A model generated the notes under the pieces. It had not been told where the DNA came from. It worked only from the letters and a program-made list of their open reading frames with translations, and did not search any database. A program made the translations under genes and the position numbers. 64,000 nucleotides of DNA from Ariolimax columbianus (Eukaryota > Mollusca > Gastropoda > Stylommatophora > Arionidae). Of this stretch, positions 44,491 through 57,045 are shown piece after piece. The number at the start of each line of letters is the position of its first letter. The stretch's first letter is position 1. The stretch spans positions 39,310,164 through 39,374,163 of the forward strand of contig JAVGWX010000005.1 of assembly GCA_036924085.1 (NCBI GenBank), in the 5' to 3' direction.

Positions 44491-44945
44491 TCAAAAGAAT
44501 TGTGCAATGGATCTCTGGTCAATCGAAGTCATCAGACAATGACAAAGCAGAGGCCCTGACTATGAAGGGATCAAGTCAAGAACAACAATAAACACCAACA
44601 GCCTTACATACAGTCAAACAACTACTAAAGACTGCAAACAAAGAGGACTGTTTGAATAGATGGGTAATGCGGAATACTCTGACATGAATCTACAAACATA
44701 TCATACTGTTGAGTCAACGACGCTTCCAAAGGTTTGGATCATATTTAGCGCATGTAAAATGTGAGGCTGCAAATGATATCTTTTGTAGGCAGCTGGCCAC
44801 AGCAGCTGGAAGAATTGACAGTCTAACAGTCTAACGTTTCAACGATATATGCAAGAGAGGTATGAAGTCATGCGACATCCCATTAGAAAGCTGGGAAACG
44901 ATTACTCAGGATCCCGCTGTTTGGAGACAGTCAGTTAAAGGGGCA
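44491..44945 (+). pseudogene. LINE RNase H end and C-terminal tail
   Basis: Begins IVQWISGQSKSSDNDKAEAL, the last RNase H box (W-x-x-G-H-x...N-x-x-A-D-x-L) with H changed to Q and D to E. TVKQLLKTANKEDCLNR follows. From about 44705 it reads RRFQRFGSYLAHVKCEAAND and then NDICKRGMKSCDIPLESWE, a tail typical of another RTE-like family. It may be two fragments joined. Confidence 0.6.
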
Positions 44946-44984
44946 TACTAACTGCAGATGCCCGTAAGTAATCTTCAGGCTACA

Positions 44985-47225
44985 GCATTAAAAAAAAAGC
45001 ATTGGATCGGAGGACACCCCAGGAGGCCAGCAACATCAGCATGACTGTGCGATCATCATCATGAACTATCAGACACCCCAAGAGGCCAGCTACATCAGCA
45101 TGGGTGTACGATCATCATCAGGAACTATCAGACACCCCAAGAGGCCAGCTACATCAGCATGGGTGTACGATCATCATCAGGAGCTATCAGGCACCCCAAG
45201 AGGCCAGCTACATCAGCATGGGTGTACGATCATCATCAGGAGCTATCAGACACCCCAGGAGGCCAGCTACATCAGCGTGCCCGTACGATCATCATCAGGA
45301 ACTATCAGACAGCCCAGGAGGCCAGCTACATCAGCGTGCCTGTACGATCATCATCAGAAACTATAAGACACCCCAGGAGGCCAGCTACATCAGCATGGCT
45401 TTACGATCATCAGCAGGTACTATCAGACACCCCAGGAGGCCAGCTACATCAGCGTGCCTGTACGATTATCAGCAGGAACTATCAGACACCAAAGGAGGCC
45501 AGCTACATCAGCGTGCCAGTACGATCATCAGCAGGTACTATGAGACACCCCAGGTTGCCAGCTACATCAGCGTGCATGTACGATTATCAACAGGAACAAT
45601 CAGACACCCCAGGATGCCAGATACATCAGCGTGGCTTTACGATCATCAGCAGGAACTATCAGAAACCATAGGAGGCCAGTTACATCAGCATGGTTGTACG
45701 ACCATCAGCAGGAACTATCAGACACCCCAGGACGCCAGCTACATCGTCATGGATGTGCGATCATTAGCAGGAACTATAAGACACCCCAGGAGGCCAGTTA
45801 CATAAGATGACTGTTCGATCATCATCAGGAACTATCAGACACCCCAAGAGGCCAGCTACATCAGCATGGGTGTACGATCATCATCAGGAGCTATCAGACA
45901 CCCCAGGAGGCCAGTTACATCAGCATGGATGTACGATCATCATCAGGAACTATCAGACACCCCAGGAGGCCAGCTAAATCAGCGTGCCTGTACGATTATC
46001 AGCAGGTACTATCAGACACCCCAGGAGGCCAGCAACATCATAGTGCCTGTACGATCATCATCAGGAACTATCAGACACCCCATGAGGCCAGCTACATCAG
46101 CGTGCCTGTACGATCATCAGTAGGTACTATCAGACACCCAAAGAGTCCAGCTACATCAGCGTGCCTGTACGATCATCATCAGGAGCTATCAGACACCCCA
46201 GGAGGCCAGCTACATCAGCATGGCTTTACGATTATCAGCAGGAACTATCAGACACCCCAGGAGGCCAGCTACATCAGCGTGCTAGTACGATTATCAGCAG
46301 GAACTATCAGACACCCCAGGAGGCCAGCTACATCAGCGTGCCAGTACGATTATCAGCAGGAACAATCAGACACCACAGTATGCCAGCTACATCAGCATTG
46401 ATGTACGATCATCTGCAGGAACTATCAGACACCCCAGGAGGCCAGCTACATAAATATCAGCATGGTTGTACGACCATCAGCTGGAACTATCAGACACCGC
46501 AGGAGGCCAGCTACATCAGCATGGTTATACGACCATCAACAGGAACTATCAGAAACCATAGGAGGCCAGCTAAATCAGCATGACTTTACGATCATCAGCA
46601 GGAACTATCAGACAGCGCAGGAGGCCAGATACATAGGCATGGCTTTACGACCATCAGCAGCGACTATCAGACACCGAAGGAGGCCAGCTACATCAGCATG
46701 GTTTTACGGCCATCAGCAGGAACTATCAGAAACTATAGGAGGCCAGCTACATCAGCATGACTTTACGATCATCAGCAGGAACTATCAGACACCCCAGGAG
46801 GCCAGCTACATCAGCATGGCTTTACGATTATCAGCAGGAACTACCAGACACCCCAGGAGGCCAGCTACATCAGCATGGCTGTACGATCATCAGCAGGAAT
46901 TAACAGACACCCCAGACGGCCAGCTACATCAGCATGGCTGTACGATCATCAGCAGGAACTATCAGACAGCCCAGGAGGCCAGCAAAATCAGCATGGATGT
47001 ACGATCATCAGCAGGAACTATCACACACCCCAGGAGGCCAGCTACATCAGCATGACTGTGCGATCATCAGCAGGAACTATCAGACACCCCAGGAGGCCAG
47101 CTACATCAGCATGGCTGTACGATCATCAGCAGGAACTATAAGACACCCTAGGAATCCAGCTACATCAGCATGGCTGTACGATCATCAGCAGGTACTATCA
47201 TTTGCTGATGATCCTTTACAGTTAT
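44985..47225. repeat. 59-bp satellite array
   Basis: About 37 units of 59 bp: GTACGATCATCAGCAGGAAC, TATCAGACACCCCAGGAGGC, CAGCTACATCAGCATGGCT. Since 59 is not divisible by three, each forward frame cycles through all three phases and repeats every 177 bp. All three plus frames stay open for hundreds of bases, giving a 59-residue peptide period. No promoter, splice site or domain argues for a gene. Confidence 0.93.
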
Positions 47226-47835
47226 AGCAGACAGTATCGAAATACATGAGACAGAGCTGGACAAAACTCACAGCGCGGCAGACGCATTTTCTACAGAGAC
47301 TGAGACCAAAATAATGATTACGGTGATGATGATTGTAAAATTAGTTAGGAGTCACAAGGCCACCGCCCAACAGAAGACTATCATGCAGGAACGCGAGTTG
47401 CTGAGACGATACATTGTAATTTAGATTCTTCGAGTCGACCGTTGGGGTTTGTTGGAGACGGGGAACAACACATATGGGCAGGTGCAATTGGTCCCACAGC
47501 GTGCATCCAGCAGGACTAGGTTAGATGCCGGATTACAGGTCTGTTGTTGTTAATTTGGATTGACGGTGATAGGAGATTTGTAAAAAGAGTGGGGTCTTTG
47601 GATGTCAAGAAGGATGGTGTGGGAGGTGGGTAGCGGAACCAGGAACACATGTTTCGTTAGTCTGTATACAACTGTCTTACGTCATATCAAGTTTGGTTAG
47701 ATATCATCATCATCATGTAGCATGCTCTTTATAGAACGTTGCACTCATCACAGTCAATCTTAAATAAACTCTTTGTCTTGCCAAAACTTAAGGCTCCGTC
47801 AAAGCCATTCTCAGGCACTCCTGAGTATCTTGGTG
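47226..47835. other. unassigned sequence
   Basis: No feature that I can support. A short ATCATCATCATC run lies at 47702-47715. Confidence 0.45.
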
Positions 47836-47839
47836 TCAT

Positions 47840-48145
47840 CAACTTCGTGGTCTACTCCTGCCCCTTTTGTCTGATACCGTACTTCCCATCGATGTTCTCT
47901 CAAGACCATTGTGTTTTTTGATGTGACCAAATTATTTCAATTACCTGGCCAAAATGGAATTTATAAAACAGTTCTCCCTATGTTCAAATTTTGCCGAATA
48001 TCTATCTATATTTGTCTTTTTTTCCGAGAGGGTATTCTAAGGATATTTCTGTAACATTTTGACTCGAAGGATTCGATTATTTGTTTAGAAGTTTTGATAA
48101 TCGTCCATGATTCGCAACCATATGCTGTCACAGGAGAAATGCAGA
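47840..48145 (-). pseudogene. RTE-like LINE C-terminal remnant
   Basis: The minus strand reads YGCESWTIIKTSKQIIESFE, SKCYRNILRIPS and further pieces, matching the plus-strand remnant at 37829-38090 box by box (TITKTS...IESYESK, MLQK). Both lie downstream of the RT in their family. The frame is broken. Confidence 0.68.
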
Positions 48146-49125
48146 CGCTCTAGACCTTCCCTTTTCAAAATAATGTAAATTTAAAAAAAATAAAAAATTA
48201 CTAAAGATTTCCGGGTACAGTAGCACCATTCTGAGTCTAAAGGCTGTTTTTAAAATCCTATTCTGTAGGGTATATAAAATGAAATATATGAATGGATGAA
48301 ACTTACTTATGCACTTCACATCACATTTTCTTTGTTTTGTATTTATATTTTTGCTCAGGAATAATAGCAGTGGTTCTGTAATAAATGTGTTTTTTCCTCC
48401 TCCTTGAAAACCTTCTTATGTTCTATGGTTTTAGATGAAAGTGTAGTGCATGGATCTTTTCGCTTAAAAAATGTAATTACATTGAATTTGTGTGTCCTGG
48501 AAAATCATTTCGCTTGAAATAGTTATCCCAATGTAGGTCAATGCATTAGAAAGGAAAATAAGGTAATAATTTCCAATACTCGAATGCTCTGCTGCCTAAA
48601 TAGCCCCCTTTCATTATAAGGTTGTAAGGCGTGTAATAAATGCCAAGAACACTAACTGGGTGGAAGTCAATGGAATTCATCTTTGTCAGAACAATATGTC
48701 CGTCCTAGATCTCCCAAGAATAACCCAACTGGCTCACAGAGAGCATGTAGTAAGAGGCGACTCACTGTGTAACAGGGCATAACTCCGGCAATGGTTTTGA
48801 GGATTCTTTAGAGTAGCAGATATGGCGCCTAACAGACTGCAAGTCTACTTTGCTTCAGTGTATGAGTCTATTAAGATTCTCGCACATCAGTTAACCACCA
48901 CCCATAAGCGCTTGTCCCAACGCAGCAAAGTAATAAACTGCTCGAGCCTAGCCCGCTAAGCAGGAAACCCATCTCCCGGGTACATCCAGCTCATACCCGA
49001 GCTGGGACCTGCACAAGGGCATATGCCCTGTAGAAGTACAGGTCGAGTAAGAACTAAGATCATCCCACCACCACCATCACTGGGGTTCCCAGCGAAGGAA
49101 AGCTAGAGAAAAATGCTTCTGTAAC
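48146..49125. other. unassigned sequence
   Basis: 48650-48960 holds a patchily open plus frame (for example RITQLAHREHVVRGDSLCNR) that might be another retroelement C-terminus. I cannot place it. Otherwise nothing recognised. Confidence 0.35.
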
Positions 49126-49129
49126 ACCA

Positions 49130-49358
49130 AACATAGGAATGTATTACTAAAAGTCAAATTGATATCACCAATAACTTCACCAACTGTAACTAATGACCAC
49201 TACATCATGTTTCATCTAATGTGAAATTTCCATTTCATTTCACAACACCTCATACACAGATTTGAAAGACATTTGTTTTCATTATTGTGCACACATTTAA
49301 CAATTGTAATCATTATTAATGGGCAATAAATATTTGTTTACAAATTAAAAAAAACAGA
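49130..49358 (+). mobile_element. retroelement 3'-end-like repeat, copy 2
   Basis: Diverged partner of 7800-8045, with ATGTTTCATCT, CATTTCATTTCACA, CTCATACACA and terminal GGGCAATAAA before an A-rich stretch. Interpreted as a 3' UTR with a polyadenylation signal. Confidence 0.45.
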
Positions 49359-49540
49359 GAGGCAAAACTTTTACAAAAACAGAACAATACAGTACACATA
49401 GCCAGTGGAACAATACCAGAAGAACAATATCATACACCACTTCATACTTCAATGAGCAGGAACATTATGTCTGATTTGAACTACCCAGAAACACTAGCAT
49501 ATGTACATACAGACGTACACACGCATCATTCATAGGCGTC

Positions 49541-51010
49541 TCAGTCTTTGCAGACCATGCGCATGGCATCACGTGAGTAGCCTCTCAGTGTGCAAGGCTG
49601 TGTTCTGAAAATGGAGACCCTGGGCTGTCCAAACTTCAGGATCCCCTTCTCGGCCTCGCTGGTGTAATCAAATGAAATGCAAAGCATGATAATTTTTCAG
49701 CAGCTCAGCTGTAGGAGCTGTCGGAATGAGTGGCAGCACCACTCCGAATTTTCTGTCTGAGTTTACTCCTGTAGCCCCAGGTTTCCACAAGGCAGTGGAG
49801 CCGTTGCCCGCAGATGCTAGTTACTCGAGACATCCGATGATACTCTCATCGTCCCAAGACTAGCCAGCCCTCTCTTGGACGTGTGTTTAAAATCAGAGTT
49901 CCTCCTCTCCTAGGCGAACTGCAGTCGGTCTGTTCCACCCGTCCCTCACTCCGTCGACCTAGGACCACCTGACAGGGGCCTCCCACACGCACCAGACGAC
50001 CGACCGACCGGGCTCGCTCGAGGAGGGATGGCAGCGCTCTGTGCAGAACGGATCCCAACGACCTCGGCGACGAATTTCACTGGGACTAGAGACACAATTT
50101 GGTATGCCCTTCTCCGTAGGGAGAACGCAGGGCCTCGAGGCAACGATTCCTGCTTTCCATTTGCCGGTCACAAGCTCTTTGCGAGAGTCGGACCACCAGC
50201 GAGACGTACTGTCGAGCTCTGCTATAAGCCTTAGATAAATCACCACGGACGGACCACGTTTCCTGATACGGACCAGACTAGCGCACCTCGGTGCAGGAGC
50301 CACTACCACAAACCGCACCCAATTCGCACTACGGGGAAAGGCAGGCGAGCGTTTTCCGCAAGCCCGCGCTATCGCTCCGCCTGGCGGGACTGAAATCGCT
50401 TTACGAACACTGGTTGAAATTGAGTCGCTGCGGCGAGACAACTACCCCAGATAAGTGTTGATCTGAAACCACCCAGTATCGATTACAACTAAACTATATC
50501 CGACGAGTAATGTGGTAAGATCATTCCCTCTTAAACTGAATGAAAGTCTTTGAAAATTCGATACCCTAAAGGGCATAACTAACTGAACAATCCCTTAAGT
50601 TGGCAATGCGTTACTTAATCCTCCCGAGCTTCGTCTATCCGGGTTTAGACTAACGTTTACCTTCTCTTAGATTTGCTGCCAAAATAGGCTAATGAGACTA
50701 ATATGCCGGCCCAGTTATACCGCCGGGTACTCGGTCGCGCCCCACAGCAGGCTCTGTAAGAAATAGAGGGTTCCTCATGAAGACGCGGCTGGGGACACAA
50801 TAATGTAGGAGAGGCCATTGGCATGGAAACTTCTGAACGGCTAGCCAAACAGTGAATCCAGCGGCGAAACGAGAGACTTAATCATAGGCTTCACTTTCAT
50901 ATAACGAGCGGGGCGTCCAGCCCTGTCCTCGCTACCCACTTCCACTACTACACTCCCCCCACTTCATCCCCCATGCTTCCAATCACTGGTTAATATGTCC
51001 TGAAATCGCT
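49541..51010. other. GC-rich block of unknown identity
   Basis: Noticeably richer in G and C than its neighbours, especially 49800-50450 and 50690-50960, with CGACCGACCGGGCTCGCTCG near 50000. It does not match 18S, 5.8S or the conserved parts of 28S that I know. A minus frame (49959-50441, 160 codons) is open but has no recognisable domain and the look of translated structured RNA or spacer. A second small minus frame (49541-49696) ends TLRGYSRDAMRMVCKD and could be a terminal exon. CTGAAATCGCTT occurs at both 50391 and 51000. Candidates are rDNA spacer, a CpG island with exons, or transferred DNA. Confidence 0.35.
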
Positions 51011-54000
51011 TAACGGACTACGGTTGGGGTGGACATAATCGTGCCTCCAGCAGTAGAATAGAGAGAGACAAACCTTTAACAATCAAAGTGCCAAGAGTGA
51101 GGTGTGGTGTTGGGGTAACAATCGAGTGGAAGCTTGGTTTGCAATCCCAGCATACCTGGTTCACAATCACTTCGATTCCAGTTTCACTGTTCATGGCGCC
51201 GATTTTTCTTGGTATGACCGCTTTTCGGCGTAGTTTAAGGATTGGCAAAATTACTTTTGCTGCAAAACTGCCACATTGGAACACATTACAAACAGAAATA
51301 TACGCGCATCAATACCCTGGATAATACAACCTGACTTGGCTAAAATTTGCCGTGTTAACGTGTATTATATCACTTATCCTAACATAAGTCAAAGTACTAT
51401 TTAATCTTATTTATTTACTATTTTAACTTCCTTTCTTACCACTATCACTCCTTACCTCACACGTTAATGTAACCACTAACTATTTTTTTATCAAACGTAA
51501 AATAAAGAATGTTTATCTCACCAACATCATACACATCACATCAAAACACTAGTCTCATAGATCGTATTAAGTTGTTCAGCAATTGTTAACTAATTTTAAT
51601 TTCTCTTCCGGAATGTTGTTATCACACTTCTCTAACTGACTATAACGTTTGTAAAGAGTTTCGGGAAATTAGCACAGATGTTACTCTTGCCCTAAACTTT
51701 ACACAAGGTTCTAATCATGTGGTAGGAATCTAGCAATTGTTTTATTCACCGTCTATATCTGTGTCTTGATATAATGATGTTTAACTACAATTTGCAAGTT
51801 CTTATCTATCTGTCCTCGCTTATCTGATGGTCATATGTTTCACCTCTCAGCTTACACAACGTGGATGTCTCCCAAGACTTGTCTCGTCTCAACGTAAGGC
51901 AAATGTCTACTGAACCTCTTGTCTCGTCTCAACATCTGGAAGTCAGGGACTGCATCTGTGTTCCGACTGCAGCTATGCTCCAACTGCAGCTGTGCTGGTA
52001 ACTATGACAGACGACATTGGTTGTGTTGCTGTGGTTGTCAGGACGAGGAAACACATAATTCACGATGAGTCGTCCAGAACGACAGCTTTGTGATGAAGCA
52101 ACACTTCTCCGTCTGACAAGACTGAAGTCGGGTCACGAGAGCAAGGTGTTAGCAATGACGACTCAAACATAACATCACACACAGCCAGATTCGTACACGT
52201 GTGTGGTCACTCGTTGCCTTTCAATGTTGGTCTGCCTGGGTGACTTCGAATTCTATCTCTCTATTCTGGTCACTCGCTGGCTAAGTTCTGTAGGTTCTAT
52301 CTACTTGTTTTTGTCTAATATGCTACCTACTAAACTGGATGGTAGAACACCCTTCTCTGCTGCTTCTGATCTGTCCCCATGATCTGTCTCCCCCAACTTA
52401 TATGCTAAGCTCCCTGCTTTGGTAAACGACTTCTACTTTATTGAGTTCATTTCCATCAAACTATATTTTGAACTGGCGTGTCCCAGAGAAAGGTTACCTT
52501 GTTTTTCACACTACTGAAGGATCTATAGGCCATGGTATTCCAAGTTCAAATAATCTTTTAAACTGCACTGTTTGAGAGTTATGGACAATGTCCCGTTCAA
52601 TGAACTGAGCCTCTCGGGCAGGGTTTTCAAGTTATGTGTCTGTACTGGAAACGGTATTTTCGGGGCTTCCCTGGCCTTGGCTCGTTGGGCCCTTGTAACT
52701 CTGATAGGAAAAGACTACAATCTGGGGTAGGGAAGAACGTGCCTTAGACAGTAGAATACATCAAGGCAAATCTTAAGAAAATACAAAGAAATGTACCACA
52801 AGAAAAGGGATCACGTTGTATCATTATGCATATATATTGGCATTGAGACAAGCAAATAAGGCAGAAACACGCATGTGTAAGGTCAAAAATAGAAATTGAT
52901 ATTCAATGACAGAAATAGTATAGTATAGTTTGTGCATAGTTTCTTGACATCCGAGGCGTTGCATGAGTTGTCAGACTGGCATTGAGTACCACGCCTCACT
53001 GCCTAAGAGGTTCGTGATCCTGATTTGTTCTCTGTGTTAACCCCCAAAGCCTTTTCCACAAATATATTAATCCGCAAGGCAGAAGAGGTCATCTGTTGGA
53101 GTTGCTAGAAACTCGATCGGATATAACACAGCAGACTGATGGTGACCAAAACAGCGCAAATTTACAGTGAAGACACTAGGGCAGGCCAAGACATCCACTT
53201 TGACACCATTTCAAACTAATGTCCCTTTTAATAAAGTACAGTGACGGTTAAGAAACATAGGGAGAAGATACCTCCAGCTAATCCATATTTATATCAATGA
53301 CAACAAGCTGATCGTTTTTTATACCAGTGGGTCCAACATTGACTGTATGACAAAATTTACAGCAGCTGAAAATAACATGCTCACATCAATAATGAATACC
53401 AGCAGTAGGTGTCCGGACTCTCTATTTGAAGGTTGTTTTATATCCAGTTCATAACTCAAGACAAACCAGAAAAAATATTTCTAAACCGTCTTTTGCAGAT
53501 TATACAACAAGGCACCGCCATTTTGGTTGATATATGGCTCGCATCAATATGCTCAGACAGTCAATAAAGAGATCACATTAGAAATCAATCCATGACAGAG
53601 AAGCCAACAACTAAGATTATCTGCTCGAATGTACGTTTAATAATCACATGTATAACATAACTCCTCCAGGCAATAAACAATATTCGCAAGACCTCAATCA
53701 TAAACGAGTCTCGCCATCATAATGTGACTGTTTGCTCAGACATTATGGTCACACTACATTCACCATTTCAGGAAAGTCGGCGACATATGCAACAGAACTA
53801 TAGGATGGAATGCAATAGTCAAACTGTTATATTACATACATATGTTTTAAATTCACTTGAAACAGGATCATGTCAGGTATTTAAAATGTGATAATGGGTA
53901 ATCAGGCACCTACAAACAGACCTGCCATAATTACCAGGGTGTTCCAAATGAAGTTGCCTAAGGTATTGAGTGATGTTTTGAATAGGCACCTCTTTGGCAT

Positions 54001-55255
54001 CGCCATCACATTTACATCTACGTAATTGATTTTCAGTCTTTACATTCACTTTTAAAGATACGCAAAAAAGATTACATTAATTAGTGCTCAGAAACCTGAT
54101 GTAAATATTAATCTAGAATTCTATGACATTGTGACCAAATGTATGATCCATGGACCTTCTGAAACGCTTAATAGGAAATCAGCCTACACAGTGGATACTG
54201 TGTGTGTCAACAAGTAATTTGTAGATTCAACTACAGAAATTGGTAAGGGCTACCAGATTTACAGAACAAAAAGAATTGAAAGTTCAGTTCGAATTAAAAT
54301 GTAAAATTATTATCTATGTCATTGTGGTCTTCCTTTAATTCTTCACCTTATTTTCATTAGATTCCTTCCATGTAATAGATGCAAAAGATTATTTTCTGAA
54401 TCATTTGCCTACAATATATTTTGTTCCAAATGAAATAAAACCAGAAAATGCAATGGACAAAGTTGTCAAGTCCATGTAATATATAATGGTAGTGTTGTCT
54501 GTGGCGAAGATGTTCTCATATTTTCATTTTTGGTGAGTCTACTCCAAACATATTAGATAATTCTTTCATATGTATATCATGATTCTTCTCATTTTTATAA
54601 TTTAAAATGAGAAAATATCTATTGTTTTTGTATTTGTTATACGATTTCATAATTTCCTTTCCTATCTTCCATTCACACAGCATTGCAAAACGAAAAAAAT
54701 CTACTTTATTGACAATAACACATCTTTAATTACTAAAACACCGTCATTGTTGTTCATTGTGTACACTATAAGTGATGGACAGAACCAACGATGCAGCAGT
54801 GAAAAAGAAAGCTTACAGCAGCCAATGGCTCATGGCTGGCTGCTTGCATCATGTTTAGTGATCCATAACCGACCAATATCCTATTCCACCTCTAAGTGGT
54901 GGCCCTGAAGACAGACTGCAACCATGTTGCCTGGCTAAGAGATTAATGATCAAAAAAAGGTAAAGCCAGTCCCTAAATCGTGCTAAAATCGGATGTGTTG
55001 AACCAAAAAAACGCAGGTACTGCAGCCTTAGTATAATCAACGACATATTGCCCCATACATCCTATACAGGACCACCGCCAAAGAAGAGGAGTAATGGTCA
55101 AATGAAAACATTGACAGGAAAATGAATGCAAGAAAATGTATTTATTTAAGATGTTAGAAGATTTGCTTAGCAGCACAATGAGCATGTGAGGATTCAGGCA
55201 TACCATTTTCATGAAGCATTACAGTGATCAGTTCCAGAATATCCTTCAGACATTA
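51011..55255. other. unassigned AT-rich sequence
   Basis: More than 4 kb without a feature that I can support. Short frames at 51018-51284, 51088-51324 and 54855-55212 have no recognised domains. 53190-53760 has faint, stop-ridden resemblance to the end of an RT, too weak to call. Confidence 0.4.
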
Positions 55256-55259
55256 AATC

Positions 55260-56520
55260 GACTAATTGTATGAAGCCAACTAGAAAAGCAATCTGGGAAG
55301 CAATTTTACTTCTAAAAGATAGAAAATCCACTGAACCAGATGGTGTCTCAGTAGAAAAATCAAATCATACATTAAAACTTCAAAAGAGTTATACAATTTT
55401 AAATAGAGAAAACACCAGCAGACTTGAAGAAATACTCAGCAGTTCAATTTTTTGTAATCGAGCGATCTACAACGGAGCCCAATTTATAGGGGTAGGAGAT
55501 TGTACTGGATTATTTTAGAATGACTGAAAGTGGTCATAGATAAACAGTTGAGGATCGGGCAGGCAGATTGTGACATAATATATCCTATTTTGACCAGATA
55601 ACTGTTATGTGATGAATCGTTCAACATGGTGTAGAATGGAATGCATAACTTTATTTCGGATTCGTAAACTAGGAAAAGACGGTTGACAGTTTGGACAGGG
55701 AATCCCTTTGGAAATTGCTCAGGCACTATTGAGCGTCCTGATATTCTCATACATAATTAAGAAAACTGTAGAGTTCTTCAAGATGAAGAGCTTTTGGAGA
55801 CTTTTGAAATAAGAACTGAGCTGAGACAGAGTTGCCTGTTACCATCATTCCTCTTCCCACTAGCTGTTGACTGGATTATGAGAACATGACTTTTGCTTAC
55901 TATAAAATTATGGTCTGGGGATGGCTGATGACTTAGCTCTTTTTTTCATAACCACAACCAAATAAAAAATGAAATAAATCTGCTTACTGAACGGTTCCTC
56001 AAATTAAGTCGAGTGTTAACAAATAACAGATATAGTATATGTGAATAAAAGCAACAAACGACAGCGATAATGTTTTGGGGGACATGTTACTGCTTGAGGT
56101 AGATTCATTCATATATCTTGCTAGCAATATAGACAAGTTCAGAGGTGCTGATAGATTTCAAATTAAGAATACTTCGAATATTATATTATATTATATTATT
56201 ATTATATTATATTATATTATATTATATTATATTATATTATATTATATTATATTATATTATATTATATTATATTATATTATATTATATTATATTATATTAT
56301 ATTATATTATATTATATTATATTATATTATATTATATTATATTATATTATATTATATTATATTATATTATATTATATTGTACTAAGAATATTTCGTTATG
56401 TAAATTTCTGGAAATCGAAAGAAATAAGTCTACTACAAAAATACAAATCTTCAAATACAATGCCCTGTCCATCTATCGTATGGCTCTGTGACGTCGGGAA
56501 CAAAGAGAAATACAACTAAA
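55260..56520 (+). pseudogene. RTE/L1-like LINE RT, decayed and split by a microsatellite
   Basis: KPTRKAIWEAILLLKDRKST then EPDGVSVE (55270-55350) is the first RT box. Scattered frames then give VEWNA, EKTVDSLDRESLWKLLRHY (motif A region, about 55670-55725), ELRQSCLLPSFLFPLAVDWI-like (about 55815-55880, the box before motif C) and VDSFIYLASNIDKFRGAD (about 56100). An (ATTAT)n tract (56178-56379) interrupts, after which WKSKEISLLQKYKS-like sequence continues the same protein region. Many stops; an old copy. Confidence 0.7.
56178..56379. repeat. (ATTAT)n pentanucleotide microsatellite
   Basis: About 40 copies of the 5-bp unit ATTAT, almost perfect except for one ATT interruption near 56200. 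It lies inside a LINE remnant. Confidence 0.96.
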
Positions 56521-56815
56521 AAGATGCTTTCATCAATGGATTGCAATAAACTGAGAGAAGGAAATGGTATGATAAAATCACTAATATAAAAATTTGGGAA
56601 AGAACAGAGAAAATGCCAGTGGGACTAGACATAAAAAAAAAAGATATTGGCGATGGAAATGACAACATTATGGAAACCCCCCTGATAGCATCACAAAACA
56701 GTCTTTGCTCTAGCATCGTCAGGAGAAGAGGCGTAGGAGCAGGTCTAAACGCGAGGCAACCATACACGTGGCATGAATGATGTCAGTTATATTTATAAAA
56801 AGCAGATATTCTGCA
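56521..56815. other. probable continuation of LINE C-terminus, unresolved
   Basis: No clear boxes. It probably includes the end of the preceding LINE, but I cannot show this. Confidence 0.3.
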
Positions 56816-57045
56816 CGTGTTATCTAGTAAAGTAATTACGAAGCAATGCTAAGCTCCCAGTCCAGACAACATTACAATGGAGATTATTAAAAAACTTAGA
56901 TGACTTTGGTGTTGAGAGTATTACAAATCTGTGCAATGACATATACGAGGCGTGTTCAAATGAAACCGGCAACAAGTGAACATCTTTTGAACACGCATCG
57001 TTAAAGTCAGTAATACACACAATGAAACATGACCCGTTTTGCTAA
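56816..57045 (+). pseudogene. LINE RT N-terminal remnant with an insertion
   Basis: Reads APSPDNITMEIIKKLDDFGV then ESITNLCNDIYE (to 56945), the first RT box. After a 56-bp palindromic insertion it continues LKSVIHTM, which fits the next RT residues of the family (a K-S-V/I-hydrophobic strand). A different family from the preceding remnant. Confidence 0.55.
56946..57001. mobile_element. 56-bp mariner-like palindromic mini-element
   Basis: Left end CGAGGCGTGTTCAAATGAAA and right end, reverse complemented, CGATGCGTGTTCAAAAGATG are inverted repeats, including an 11-bp perfect GCGTGTTCAAA. TA precedes the left end (56944-56945) and TTA follows the right. TA-flanked ends of the type CGAGGNGTGTTCAAA resemble mariner-family termini as I recall them. 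It has no coding capacity and is probably an internally deleted derivative. Confidence 0.55.

Noticed and set aside
45061..47227. Long overlapping plus-strand frames as a repetitive protein gene
   Set aside because: They are explained by the 59-bp satellite period; no promoter, exon structure or domain.
49635..49680. CTTCTCGGCCT resembling the start of U2 snRNA
   Set aside because: The match is 11 bases. The following U2 sequence is absent.
49959..50441. 160-codon minus frame as a host gene
   Set aside because: No recognisable domain, Arg/Ser/Pro-rich composition of the kind seen when GC-rich noncoding DNA is translated, and overlapping open frames on both strands.
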